This document shows positions 1-5,649 of a DNA stretch of 5,904 nt, piece by piece (within the stretch, counting starts at the first letter, position 1; each line of letters starts with the position of its first letter). The translations under genes were made by a program, and so were the position numbers. A model generated the notes under the pieces. It did no database searches. It was given only the letters and a program-made list of their open reading frames with translations, and was not told the origin of the DNA. Source of the stretch: Bacteroidota bacterium (GTDB taxonomy: Bacteria; Bacteroidota; Bacteroidia; Chitinophagales; Saprospiraceae); NCBI GenBank assembly GCA_008501835.1, contig QQUB01000500.1, positions 1 to 5,904 on the forward strand, read 5' to 3'.

Positions 1-1118
1 TAGATATTGCCAAACTGAAAACTACCGACATTGAAGGTGAAGAACTCACGGGAGGTTATCTTTTCCGGATAGATAAAGGCAATCACCCAGGTTGGGAATC
101 CAATTTCGGGGTAGTCAATGCCTGGTGGATACCTATTCGCTTTCAATACCGTTATCCGGACCCGGATAGTATTCAACCTGAACAGGAAACTTATATCCAG
201 ACCTATGTTGATGATTTCGAACAAGCGATAGCCAACAGCCCTGATTTTATTAACAACCAGGGACATCATTATACAGATTATATCGAACTGGGAACCTTTG
301 TGGATAATTTCATTGTCAATGAGGTGAGCCGCAACCTCGATGCCTATCGATTAAGCACTTATTTTTATAAGGACAAGAACAGCAAAATTGTGGCAGGTCC
401 ACTATGGGACTTCAATTTATCCTTTGGTAATGGTGATTATTGTAACGGCGAGGCTTACACAGGATGGATGTATGAAGAGTATTGTGGCGATGGCAACCCT
501 TTCTGGTGGGCAAATATGCTATCTGACAGCCTCTTCCTGAAAACACTTAAATGCCGGTGGAGCGAACTCAGGCAAACTACCTTAAGTACCCCTTATTTAC
601 TCAACTTCATTGACTCAATGGCCACAGAACTCGAGCTTCCGGCCCAACGTAATTTTACCCGCTGGCCTACCCTTGGCAGTTATGTATGGCCTAACCCCTG
701 GCCCTATCCCGAAACATACGAAGAAGAAATCAGTACCCTAAAACTGTGGATCATCAACAGAATGAGTTGGATGGACGGGATGATCAATCCAATTGAAGTT
801 GATTGCGAAACATTTATTCCAACTTCAACTGAAAATCTGGAAACAGACGATTATCCGTTGTCTGTTATACCCAATCCAACAACCGGCCAATTTTGGATTG
901 ATAGAGCAACACAGGAAATTTCAGGAAATGATTTGACTGTAATTATCAGTGATCTGAGTGGACAAGTAGTTTATCAGCAAAAAATGCAGGCTCCCTTTCC
1001 TGAAAAATTACCTGTCAATTTTCCATCCGACACACCGGAGGGCATTTATTTCCTCCATTTGAAGTCTTCGGATGTGCAGCAAAAAAGTAGCGTTGGAAAA
1101 ATTATCCTGATCAGGTAA
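1..1118 (+). CDS. CotH kinase family protein with T9SS type A sorting domain (5' end outside window)
   Basis: The reading frame is open from the window edge (first full codon at 3) and gives 371 residues before TAA at 1116-1118; the true start lies upstream. The first ~270 residues match the CotH-like fold as it occurs in secreted Bacteroidota proteins: a GGYLFRIDK stretch near residue 20, then NEVSRNLDAYRLSTYFYKD (about 106-124), then GPLWDFNLSFGN (132-143), followed by a Trp/Pro-rich segment (RWPTLGSYVWPNPWPYP). Family knowledge: CotH proteins are atypical kinases that phosphorylate secreted proteins; the Asp in NLDAY and the Asp in WDFN fall where catalytic and metal-binding Asp are expected. 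Residues about 286-371 (VIPNPTTGQF ... GIYFLHL ... GKIILIR) form a type A T9SS sorting domain, so the protein is expected to be exported and placed on or released from the outer membrane. CotH-family membership is firm; kinase activity and substrate are not shown. Confidence 0.9.
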   Translation, partial: DIAKLKTTDIEGEELTGGYLFRIDKGNHPGWESNFGVVNAWWIPIRFQYRYPDPDSIQPEQETYIQTYVDDFEQAIANSPDFINNQGHHYTDYIELGTFVDNFIVNEVSRNLDAYRLSTYFYKDKNSKIVAGPLWDFNLSFGNGDYCNGEAYTGWMYEEYCGDGNPFWWANMLSDSLFLKTLKCRWSELRQTTLSTPYLLNFIDSMATELELPAQRNFTRWPTLGSYVWPNPWPYPETYEEEISTLKLWIINRMSWMDGMINPIEVDCETFIPTSTENLETDDYPLSVIPNPTTGQFWIDRATQEISGNDLTVIISDLSGQVVYQQKMQAPFPEKLPVNFPSDTPEGIYFLHLKSSDVQQKSSVGKIILIR

Positions 1119-1131
1119 TTGTAAAAAAAAC

Positions 1132-1171
1132 GAAAGCCACAGTGCCGGCATCCCGGTCATGTGGCTTTTTT
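1132..1171 (+). terminator. Rho-independent terminator after the CotH-family gene
   Basis: Fourteen bases after the stop codon, AAAGCCACA (1133-1141) pairs with TGTGGCTTT (1160-1168). An inner stem CCGG (1145-1148) pairs with CCGG (1153-1156) around a CATC loop, and a run of six T occupies 1166-1171. The A-run at 1123-1130 on the other side means the same hairpin could also stop transcription arriving from the minus-strand operon, although that operon ends about 330 bp away. Confidence 0.88.
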
Positions 1172-1496
1172 CGAATTTTACCCTGAGTTCTACTGATTTA
1201 TCTTCGCAAAGTCAGCACATGTATTTACTTTTTAATTGATAACACAAAGGAAATACCATTGCGAAGCAGTTTTTTGACCAAAATTTTATAGGGCAAAAAG
1301 CGATTCGTGTAAATATGAAAAAAAACAAAACTTCTCCTAAATAAATGGTCTGGGTTAATAACAAGAGAAAGAACGCTAGTGGACTTAAGTATCTATTATT
1401 ATGTTTATTTGTTTGAGTAACCCAAACGTAATCGTGTCAGAAGTTAGGCGGTTTCCAGCATTCCGGAATCCTTTTTTCAGGTAACGTTATTAAAAA
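1172..1496. other. Gene-free spacer between convergent genes
   Basis: No credible coding frame is seen on either strand. The sequence is AT-rich and holds two loose inverted repeats: CTTCGCAA (1202-1209) with TTGCGAAG (1259-1266), and an imperfect 12-bp pair, 1348-1359 with 1416-1427, sharing TGGGTTA/TAACCCA. ATTCCGGAAT (1460-1469) is a perfect palindrome but has no room for a loop. No standard terminator for the minus-strand operon is visible here. Confidence 0.6.
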
Positions 1497-2102
1497 CTAA
1501 GGCTGATTAATACTACGGATATCAACCTCGACCACGATCTCATTTCTACGATTCACCACTTCATATGGTGGGTTATAACCGAGGTAACTGAAATGGCCAG
1601 AATGTTCAATTTTATTGGCTTCAAGCAGCGCTTTGAGTCTTTGTGTATTTGATGCTATCTTTTTATCACTTGCCCAGCCGCCAAATCGAACAGCCGCGAC
1701 ATATTTCTCAGGCTCCTCCCTGAATTTCACTTTCGGATCATTAGGTTTTGGTAAATCCGACATTTGATATTCAGAAGGTACCATGAACATCATAGTCACG
1801 GAATCTTCCAATGTCATAGCCACCGGACTCGTCATGGCGATTTTCTGACGTTTTTCGTTATTGCCAAAAATATATCCGGCCAGTTGTCTAAATCCGCTTC
1901 TGGAAGTTTCTTCATAGGAACCCTGATCCATTGTAACATAAGTAAAAACCGCCGGCTCATAAGCTCTGATCTCAAAATCGTCATAGGCCCTAATAACCTT
2001 GTACTTATACATCTCAATATTACCGGCAGATCGGTTCATAATAACCTGTGAAAGCATCAGCAAGCCTCCAATGGACAGCATTCCTATCAAGAAAATTTTC
2101 AT
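1497..2102 (-). CDS. SOUL heme-binding family protein
   Basis: This is a 201-residue protein of the SOUL/HBP family. Characteristic stretches appear in order: YKVIRAYDDFEIRAYEPA (about 34-51), GFRQLAGYIFGNN (70-82), KIAMTSPVAMT (87-97), FMVPSEY (106-112), PKPNDPKV (118-125), RFGGWAS (139-145) and YNPPYEVVNRRNEIVVEV (176-193). Family members in eukaryotes bind heme or other hydrophobic ligands; bacterial members are poorly characterised. The only histidines are H167 and H170, outside the conserved core, so heme binding cannot be assumed. Residues 1-22 are hydrophobic after an initial Lys and act as a signal peptide or membrane anchor; there is no lipobox Cys, so it is not an obvious lipoprotein. 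It is the last gene of the operon: its ATG lies 3 bp after the upstream stop codon, which argues for co-transcription and possibly coupled translation. Confidence 0.9.
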   Translation of the reverse strand: MKIFLIGMLSIGGLLMLSQVIMNRSAGNIEMYKYKVIRAYDDFEIRAYEPAVFTYVTMDQGSYEETSRSGFRQLAGYIFGNNEKRQKIAMTSPVAMTLEDSVTMMFMVPSEYQMSDLPKPNDPKVKFREEPEKYVAAVRFGGWASDKKIASNTQRLKALLEANKIEHSGHFSYLGYNPPYEVVNRRNEIVVEVDIRSINQP

Positions 2103-2105
2103 AGC

Positions 2106-2687
2106 TTATTGTAAATGTTTAGTAATCTTACCACTCATCGGCTTGGTCATACTAGTCCAGTAATCGATGTACTGACCCTCTTCGCCAACGAGATATTTCT
2201 GAAAGTTCCATTTAACGGAACTGCTTTTCACCCCATTTTGGGCTTTATCGGTGAGCCAGGCATATAAAGGGTGTTGGTTTTCACCTTTTACGTCTACCTT
2301 TTCTGTTATGAGGAAAGTAACTCCGTAATTTATTGAGCAGAATTCCTGAATTTCATCTGCGGTTCCGGGCTCCTGGGCCCCAAATTGGTTACAAGGCACC
2401 CCGATGATCATCAGGTTTTCCTTATGCAAATCATAAAGTTCCTGCAACCCTGCATATTGAGGGGTAAATCCACATTTTGAGGCTACGTTGACAAAAAGGA
2501 TCTTTTTTCCTTTAAATTTTGCCAGGTCAATCGGTTCTCCGGTCAAACTGTTAATTTGAATCTCATAAATTGAGGTAATGGGCGGAACATTTTTTGAATC
2601 AGTGTCACGTCCCAAAATATTATTTAATAAACTCATTACTACAATAATTTTTAATGTTAGAAGTCCTGTTATTTTCCAATTCAGCAT
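2106..2687 (-). CDS. Glutathione peroxidase family protein (Cys type), probably exported or membrane-anchored
   Basis: This is a 193-residue thiol peroxidase of the glutathione peroxidase family, reducing hydrogen peroxide or organic hydroperoxides. The active-site block NVASKCGFTPQY (67-78) supplies peroxidatic Cys72, and GVPCNQFGAQEP (96-107) supplies Gln101. VKWNFQKYLV (158-167) supplies Trp160 and Asn161, completing the family's Cys-Gln-Trp-Asn tetrad. The position often filled by selenocysteine is an ordinary Cys. Cys117 in EIQEFCSINYGVTF lies where the resolving Cys of thioredoxin-dependent members sits, so thioredoxin rather than glutathione may be the reductant (inference). Residues 1-26 are hydrophobic with two Lys and precede a polar linker before the domain begins near 40; this suggests a signal peptide or anchor. 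The gene lies between folE (9 bp upstream) and the SOUL gene (3 bp downstream). Confidence 0.94.
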   Translation of the reverse strand: MLNWKITGLLTLKIIVVMSLLNNILGRDTDSKNVPPITSIYEIQINSLTGEPIDLAKFKGKKILFVNVASKCGFTPQYAGLQELYDLHKENLMIIGVPCNQFGAQEPGTADEIQEFCSINYGVTFLITEKVDVKGENQHPLYAWLTDKAQNGVKSSSVKWNFQKYLVGEEGQYIDYWTSMTKPMSGKITKHLQ

Positions 2688-2696
2688 GATTACTAG

Positions 2697-3389
2697 TTAT
2701 TTATTGTTTTTAATATAATGCTGAAGTTCCGCCATTGTTTGCGGATCTTTAAATTTCCCGCCATAATAAGTAGTAATTGTCGTGGAGGTATCATCCTGAA
2801 CTCCTCTGGAGGATACGCAAAGGTGTTTCGCATCCAGGATAACCGCGACATCTTGAGTGTTTAAAGCCTTTTGCAATTCTGCTGCAATTTGATTTGTCAG
2901 TCTTTCCTGTACCTGGGGTCTCTTGGCATAGTATTGAACAATCCGATTGAGTTTGGAGAGTCCGATAACTTTTCCGGAAGAAATGTAAGCTACATGAGCC
3001 TTTCCGAAGATCGGTACAAAATGGTGTTCACAATTGGAGTAAAACGTGATGTTTTTCTCTACCAGCATCTGATTGTATTGGTAATGGTTGTCAAAAAGAG
3101 TAACTGCAGGTTTATTTTCCGGGTTTAAACCTGAAAAAATCTCGTCAACATACATTTTGGCAACCCTCCTGGGGGTCCCTTTGAGTGAATCATCATTCAG
3201 GTCAAGACCCAGCGTTTCCATTATCTCTGAAAAAAGTCGGGCGATTTTTGTTTTCTTTTCTTCATCGGTTAATTGGAATGCATCTTTCTTCATTGGGGTG
3301 TCCAGGCCTGTAAAAAAATGATTATCTCCTATATCATCGGCAGTATGCTGTTGCACCATTGATCTTTCTTTTAGCGGAATAACTGTCAT
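2697..3389 (-). CDS. folE: GTP cyclohydrolase I (EC 3.5.4.16)
   Basis: FolE converts GTP to 7,8-dihydroneopterin triphosphate, the first step of folate and, where present, tetrahydrobiopterin or queuosine-type synthesis; it works as a large ring oligomer in the cytoplasm. The 230-residue product has the expected landmarks: GTPRRVAKMYVDEIFSGL (71-88), SNCEHHFVPIFGKAHVAYI (118-136), GLSKLNRIVQYYAKRPQVQERL (143-164) and AKHLCVSSRGV (187-197). Cys120, His123 and Cys191 match the zinc ligands of the E. coli enzyme, and His122 and His189 match catalytic positions. The first ~35 residues are a variable tail; Met11 is an alternative start. It is first in the operon; a promoter-like element ends 35 bp upstream of its ATG. 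The identity is firm; the pathway fed in this organism is not shown. Confidence 0.96.
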   Translation of the reverse strand: MTVIPLKERSMVQQHTADDIGDNHFFTGLDTPMKKDAFQLTDEEKKTKIARLFSEIMETLGLDLNDDSLKGTPRRVAKMYVDEIFSGLNPENKPAVTLFDNHYQYNQMLVEKNITFYSNCEHHFVPIFGKAHVAYISSGKVIGLSKLNRIVQYYAKRPQVQERLTNQIAAELQKALNTQDVAVILDAKHLCVSSRGVQDDTSTTITTYYGGKFKDPQTMAELQHYIKNNK

Positions 3390-3423
3390 ATTATTTTAAT
3401 TATGTCCTGTATTTCAAATTAAG

Positions 3424-3431
3424 CAAAAATA
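3424..3431 (-). promoter_or_regulatory. Candidate Bacteroidota -7 promoter element for the folE operon
   Basis: On the minus strand this reads TATTTTTG, an exact match to the Bacteroidota -7 consensus TAnnTTTG. A start a few bases downstream would give a leader of about 30 nt before the folE ATG, which is a natural arrangement. The -33 side is weaker: the closest match is TTTA (3454-3457 on the plus strand, read in reverse), not a full TTTG, with a 22-bp spacer. The element is one half of a perfect palindrome (3424-3437), so an identical copy points the other way. Confidence 0.45.
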
Positions 3432-3437
3432 TTTTTG
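3424..3437. repeat. Perfect 14-bp AT-rich palindrome upstream of folE
   Basis: CAAAAATATTTTTG reads the same on both strands, so each half-strand carries a TAnnTTTG match. It sits about 35-48 bp from the folE start. It could be an operator overlapping the promoter, a back-to-back promoter, or chance in DNA this rich in A and T. Confidence 0.5.
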
Positions 3438-3639
3438 TTTAATTATTATGACATAAAGTTAAACATATTTATTTGGCAAAAGCAAGCTTTATTTCTTTTT
3501 TTTATTCATTTTCATTAAAAAACAGCTAATTTGAAGTAAAAAACCTTGTTTAATTAAAATAACAAAACATAAAACAAATCATTTTAACCTTTTACATAAA
3601 ATACGACAGACGACCAAGAACAATAATCACCTCTACCAT

Positions 3640-3651
3640 TGACAGATGTCA
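3640..3651. promoter_or_regulatory. Dyad TGACA-N2-TGTCA, possible operator
   Basis: Two perfect 5-bp half-sites are separated by GA, 62 bp upstream of the small membrane-protein gene. The size and symmetry suit a dimeric helix-turn-helix regulator. No regulator gene is present in the window, so the role is only inferred. Confidence 0.3.
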
Positions 3652-3713
3652 TTTTTTTCCTTTATCCTGATTTGTAAAATGCACCTGATTTTATTCATTT
3701 AAAACCCAAGCAT

Positions 3714-3848
3714 ATGTTTTTAGTTAATTGGTTCGAGGCAAACGCAATGATGATAGCTATGACCATTGTATTAGTCGGTCTGCCTATTGTTTTGCTTATT
3801 TATGTCTTCAGGAAAAGAACAAATAACGAGGATAACGCAGAAGAATAG
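3714..3848 (+). CDS. Small single-pass membrane protein, 44 residues, unknown function
   Basis: ATG at 3714 opens a 44-codon frame ending in TAG (3846-3848). The product has a short N-terminal part (MFLVNWFEANA), a continuous hydrophobic segment of about 21 residues (roughly 12-32, MMIAMTIVLVGLPIVLLIYV), a basic patch FRKR (32-35), and an acidic-polar tail NNEDNAEE. This is the layout of a one-helix inner-membrane protein; the basic patch after the helix predicts a cytoplasmic C terminus by the positive-inside rule. The ordered anchor-basic-acidic pattern is unlikely for random AT-rich sequence. It ends 54 bp before gatA on the same strand, so co-transcription is possible. I do not recognise a family. 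Small subunits of respiratory or cytochrome-assembly complexes have similar shapes, but nothing here ties it to one. Met12, Met13 and Met16 are alternative starts but would cut into the helix. Confidence 0.62.
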   Translation: MFLVNWFEANAMMIAMTIVLVGLPIVLLIYVFRKRTNNEDNAEE

Positions 3849-3872
3849 ACTATCCGGCATCGGAAAAAAAAT

Positions 3873-3880
3873 TAACTTTA
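3873..3880 (+). promoter_or_regulatory. Weak -7-like element before gatA
   Basis: TAACTTTA matches the Bacteroidota -7 consensus TAnnTTTG at all fixed positions but the last and lies 22 bp before the gatA GTG. No TTG-type -33 element is found at the right distance, so this is a weak candidate; gatA may instead be read from upstream of the small gene. Confidence 0.25.
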
Positions 3881-3902
3881 CGGCACAATTAATTTATACA
3901 TC

Positions 3903-5339
3903 GTGTCGAAATACCATTCTTTAGAAGCTATCCAGGCAGAAATTCAATTTGGGCTCACCTCATGTGAAGGGGTGGTAAGGTATTACCTGTCCCAGATTGA
4001 AGCAAACGAATACCTCAACATCTACATTGAAGTTTTTGCCGAAGAAGCTTTGGAGCGTGCCCGTGAGCTGGACAGAAGGTACAGAGAAAACCGGGAAAGT
4101 GTTGGCAGGCTTTATGGTTTGGTCATTTCAATTAAGGATGTTTTATGCTATAAGGATCATCAGGTTACCGGTGGATCAAAGATTCTTTCCGGGTTCACGT
4201 CTCTTTTCTCCGCTACGGCCATTGAACGATTGCTGGAAGAGGACGCCGTCATCATCGGCCGGGTAAATTGCGATGAATTTGGCATGGGATCATCTACGGA
4301 AAACTCTCACTACAGCCCAACCCTCAACGCCGATAATCCTGCCCGGGTTCCGGGAGGGTCATCAGGAGGCTCTGCCGTTTCCGTCCAGGCAGATACTTGT
4401 CTGGCTTCTTTAGGCACGGATACCGGAGGATCCGTCAGACAGCCTGCCGCCTTTTGTGGTATTATCGGTATGAAACCTACCTACGGAAGAATTTCCAGAC
4501 ATGGCTTGCTGGCCTATGGCTCTTCTTTTGACCAGATTGGCGTACTCTCACACAGTGTTGACGATACAGCACTAATGCTGGAAATAATGGCTGGTGCTGA
4601 TGATTTCGACAGCACAGCCAGCCAAAAACCTGTGCCTGCCTATTCCCGCAACCTTCGCTTTAAAGGGAAGGCGAAAATTGCCTATTTTAATTCAGCTCTG
4701 GATCACGAAAGTCTCGACCCGGAAATGCGCAAGGCTTCCGCCAGAATGTTTTTTCAGCTACGAGATAAAGGCCATACGGTAGAAGCTGTTGATTTCGAAT
4801 ATCTGGACTATATTATCCCTGCCTATTATGTGCTTACCACAGCTGAAGCAAGTTCTAATCTTGCCCGTTACGATGGAATCCGGTATGGTTACCGAAGTGA
4901 CCATCCAAACGACTTATTAGAAACCTATAAACAATCCCGCACAGAAGGTTTTGGGACCGAAGTCAAAAGGAGAATAATGCTCGGCACTTTTGTCTTAAGC
5001 TCCGGGTATTACGATGCCTATTATACAAAAGCACAGCAGGTACGCAGGTTGATTCATGATAAAACCCTTGAAATCCTGAAGGATTACGACTTTATATTCA
5101 TGCCAGCTGCTCCTTCTACTGCCTGGAAGATTGGAGAAAAAATCGATGACCCGGTTGAAGTTTACCTGGCGGATATTTTCACCGTTCAAGCCAATATGGT
5201 AGGCCTGCCAGCCATTTCCATCCCCGCCGGACGACACCCTAATGGTCTCGCATTGGGTGTTCAGTTCATGGCCAACAAATCTGAAGAACAAAAACTCCTG
5301 GCTTTCGCCAAAGAGGTGAACCAATTTCCGGAGATTTGA
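3903..5339 (+). CDS. gatA: Asp-tRNA(Asn)/Glu-tRNA(Gln) amidotransferase subunit A
   Basis: GatA is the glutaminase subunit of the GatCAB complex. It releases ammonia from glutamine, which GatB uses to convert Glu-tRNA(Gln) and/or Asp-tRNA(Asn) to the correctly charged forms. The 478-residue product has the amidase-signature triad: Lys78 (ISIKDVLCYKD), cis-Ser153 (PGGSSGGSAVS) and nucleophile Ser177 (GTDTGGSVRQPA). The spacing of 75 and 24 residues equals that of S. aureus GatA. Arg357 (KRRIMLGTFVLSSGYYDAYY) and Asp424 (YLADIFT) match the glutamine-binding residues of that enzyme, which separates GatA from other amidases. Length is normal for the family. The start is GTG at 3903: an in-frame TAA at 3873-3875 bounds the frame, no ATG lies between, and the N-terminal SKYHSLEAIQAEI aligns with other Bacteroidota GatA. 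gatB and gatC are not in the window. No clear terminator follows; a repeat region begins 3 bp after the stop. Confidence 0.97.
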   Translation: MSKYHSLEAIQAEIQFGLTSCEGVVRYYLSQIEANEYLNIYIEVFAEEALERARELDRRYRENRESVGRLYGLVISIKDVLCYKDHQVTGGSKILSGFTSLFSATAIERLLEEDAVIIGRVNCDEFGMGSSTENSHYSPTLNADNPARVPGGSSGGSAVSVQADTCLASLGTDTGGSVRQPAAFCGIIGMKPTYGRISRHGLLAYGSSFDQIGVLSHSVDDTALMLEIMAGADDFDSTASQKPVPAYSRNLRFKGKAKIAYFNSALDHESLDPEMRKASARMFFQLRDKGHTVEAVDFEYLDYIIPAYYVLTTAEASSNLARYDGIRYGYRSDHPNDLLETYKQSRTEGFGTEVKRRIMLGTFVLSSGYYDAYYTKAQQVRRLIHDKTLEILKDYDFIFMPAAPSTAWKIGEKIDDPVEVYLADIFTVQANMVGLPAISIPAGRHPNGLALGVQFMANKSEEQKLLAFAKEVNQFPEI

Positions 5340-5341
5340 GG

Positions 5342-5427
5342 GCTCACTACGTCCGTTGTTTGAAGTTGGTTGACATTGTTTGATGCTCACTTCGTTTACT
5401 GTTTTAAATAAACTATGACAAAGAGGC
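5342..5427 (+). repeat. Decayed direct repeat, period 43 bp
   Basis: GCTCACTACGT (5342-5352) recurs as GCTCACTTCGT (5385-5395), 10 of 11 bases identical. Similarity continues weakly for about 12 more bases (TTGTTTGAA against CTGTTTTAA). The two copies start 43 bp apart, consistent with an old tandem duplication directly after the gatA stop. Confidence 0.5.
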
Positions 5428-5492
5428 TATTCCAAGTTCCATGTTCCTGGGATTCTGGTTCTATCCCTAACAATGTCAAACCATGTCAAACC
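5358..5492. repeat. Imperfect ~23-bp inverted repeat built of 10-bp units
   Basis: The left arm (5358-5380) and the reverse complement of the right arm (5469-5491) align over almost their whole length with small gaps; the common core is GGTT(T)GACATTGTT. Inside the right arm the 10-bp unit ATGTCAAACC is exactly duplicated (5473-5482, 5483-5492). The left arm shows the same unit in reverse, TTTGACATTG-like, in a more decayed form, including TTGTTTGA at 5356-5363 and 5376-5383. About 88 bp separate the arms. It could be a non-autonomous repeat element or fold as a long-stem transcript end for gatA. Confidence 0.55.
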
Positions 5493-5545
5493 ACTTTTCC
5501 CTATTCATTAATTTTGTCGCCTTGAAGCGATTTTCAAAAGTTACA

Positions 5546-5567
5546 GGATAAATGCACATCTTTATCC
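5546..5567. other. Small hairpin, 7-bp stem
   Basis: GGATAAA (5546-5552) pairs perfectly with TTTATCC (5561-5567) around an 8-base loop. There is no T-run after it on either strand and the stem is AT-rich, so it is not a normal terminator. It may be chance. Confidence 0.25.
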
Positions 5568-5602
5568 CATAAAATTCGTTATTTTAGTTGGCAGTCTGCT
5601 TA

Positions 5603-5633
5603 TGGTTAGCCTCTCCCTCCATTTGGTTAGCCT
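5603..5633 (+). promoter_or_regulatory. Two exact TGGTTAGCCT direct repeats, 21 bp apart
   Basis: TGGTTAGCCT occurs at 5603-5612 and again at 5624-5633, with 11 bp between copies. The 21-bp start-to-start distance is two turns of the helix, so both copies face the same side of the DNA. They lie 46-76 bp before the start codon of the next gene, where an activator would bind. This layout resembles LytTR-type sites (9-bp direct repeats about 12 bp apart), and GTTAG fits part of that consensus, but the match is incomplete. Confidence 0.45.
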
Positions 5634-5637
5634 TAAG

Positions 5638-5649
5638 TTCAAGCTTGAA
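5638..5649. repeat. 12-bp palindrome inside a larger dyad
   Basis: TTCAAGCTTGAA is a perfect palindrome. Around it, TTAAGTT (5633-5639) is repeated in inverse as AACTTAA (5655-5661). The dyad begins at the last base of the second TGGTTAGCCT repeat and ends 17 bp before the next ATG, so it would lie in the leader or at the promoter. Confidence 0.4.

Larger units (their letters stand above)
3390..3713. other. AT-rich divergent intergenic region
   Basis: This 324-bp region lies between the divergently transcribed folE and the small plus-strand gene. It is dominated by A and T runs (for example around 3494-3502 and 3518-3523). Besides the palindrome at 3424-3437, it holds GTTTAA (3437-3442) facing TTAAAC (3459-3464), the palindrome TTTAATTAAA (3549-3558), and TGACA-GA-TGTCA (3640-3651). 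I see no RNA gene or further coding frame. It presumably carries promoters for both directions, but no clear plus-strand -33/-7 pair could be identified. Confidence 0.55.

Noticed and set aside
1202..1276. CTTCGCAA/TTGCGAAG followed by TTTTTT as a second terminator for the first gene
   Set aside because: The arms are 49 bp apart and only 8 bp long, and a strong terminator is already present at 1132-1171.
1460..1477. ATTCCGGAAT plus T-run as an intrinsic terminator
   Set aside because: With a minimal loop only 3 A-T pairs remain, and the T-run is on the plus strand while the gene ending nearby is on the minus strand.
1764..2051. 95-codon open frame on the plus strand inside the SOUL gene
   Set aside because: It overlaps a well-supported conserved gene on the other strand, and its translation is His/Ser-rich with no domain.
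2871..3321. Two overlapping plus-strand open frames inside folE
   Set aside because: They are antisense to the conserved folE core, including the zinc-ligand region, and have no protein features of their own.
3640..3659. TGACA/TGTCA followed by a T-run as a rho-independent terminator
   Set aside because: A 5-bp stem with a 2-base gap cannot close a normal loop, and no plus-strand gene lies upstream that would need it.
3639..3674. TTGACA (3639-3644) as a -35 box with TGATTTG as a -7 box
   Set aside because: TTGACA is the E. coli-type -35, which is not the Bacteroidota signal, and the partner lacks the leading TA of TAnnTTTG. The spacing also does not fit.
4995..5390. 131-codon open frame on the minus strand opposite the end of gatA
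   Set aside because: It is fully explained by the codon pattern of gatA on the other strand. Its product has no recognisable domain and it begins in the repeat region after gatA.
5358..5492. CRISPR-like or insertion-sequence ends
   Set aside because: There are no regular spacers, no array, no transposase frame between the arms and no clear target-site duplication.
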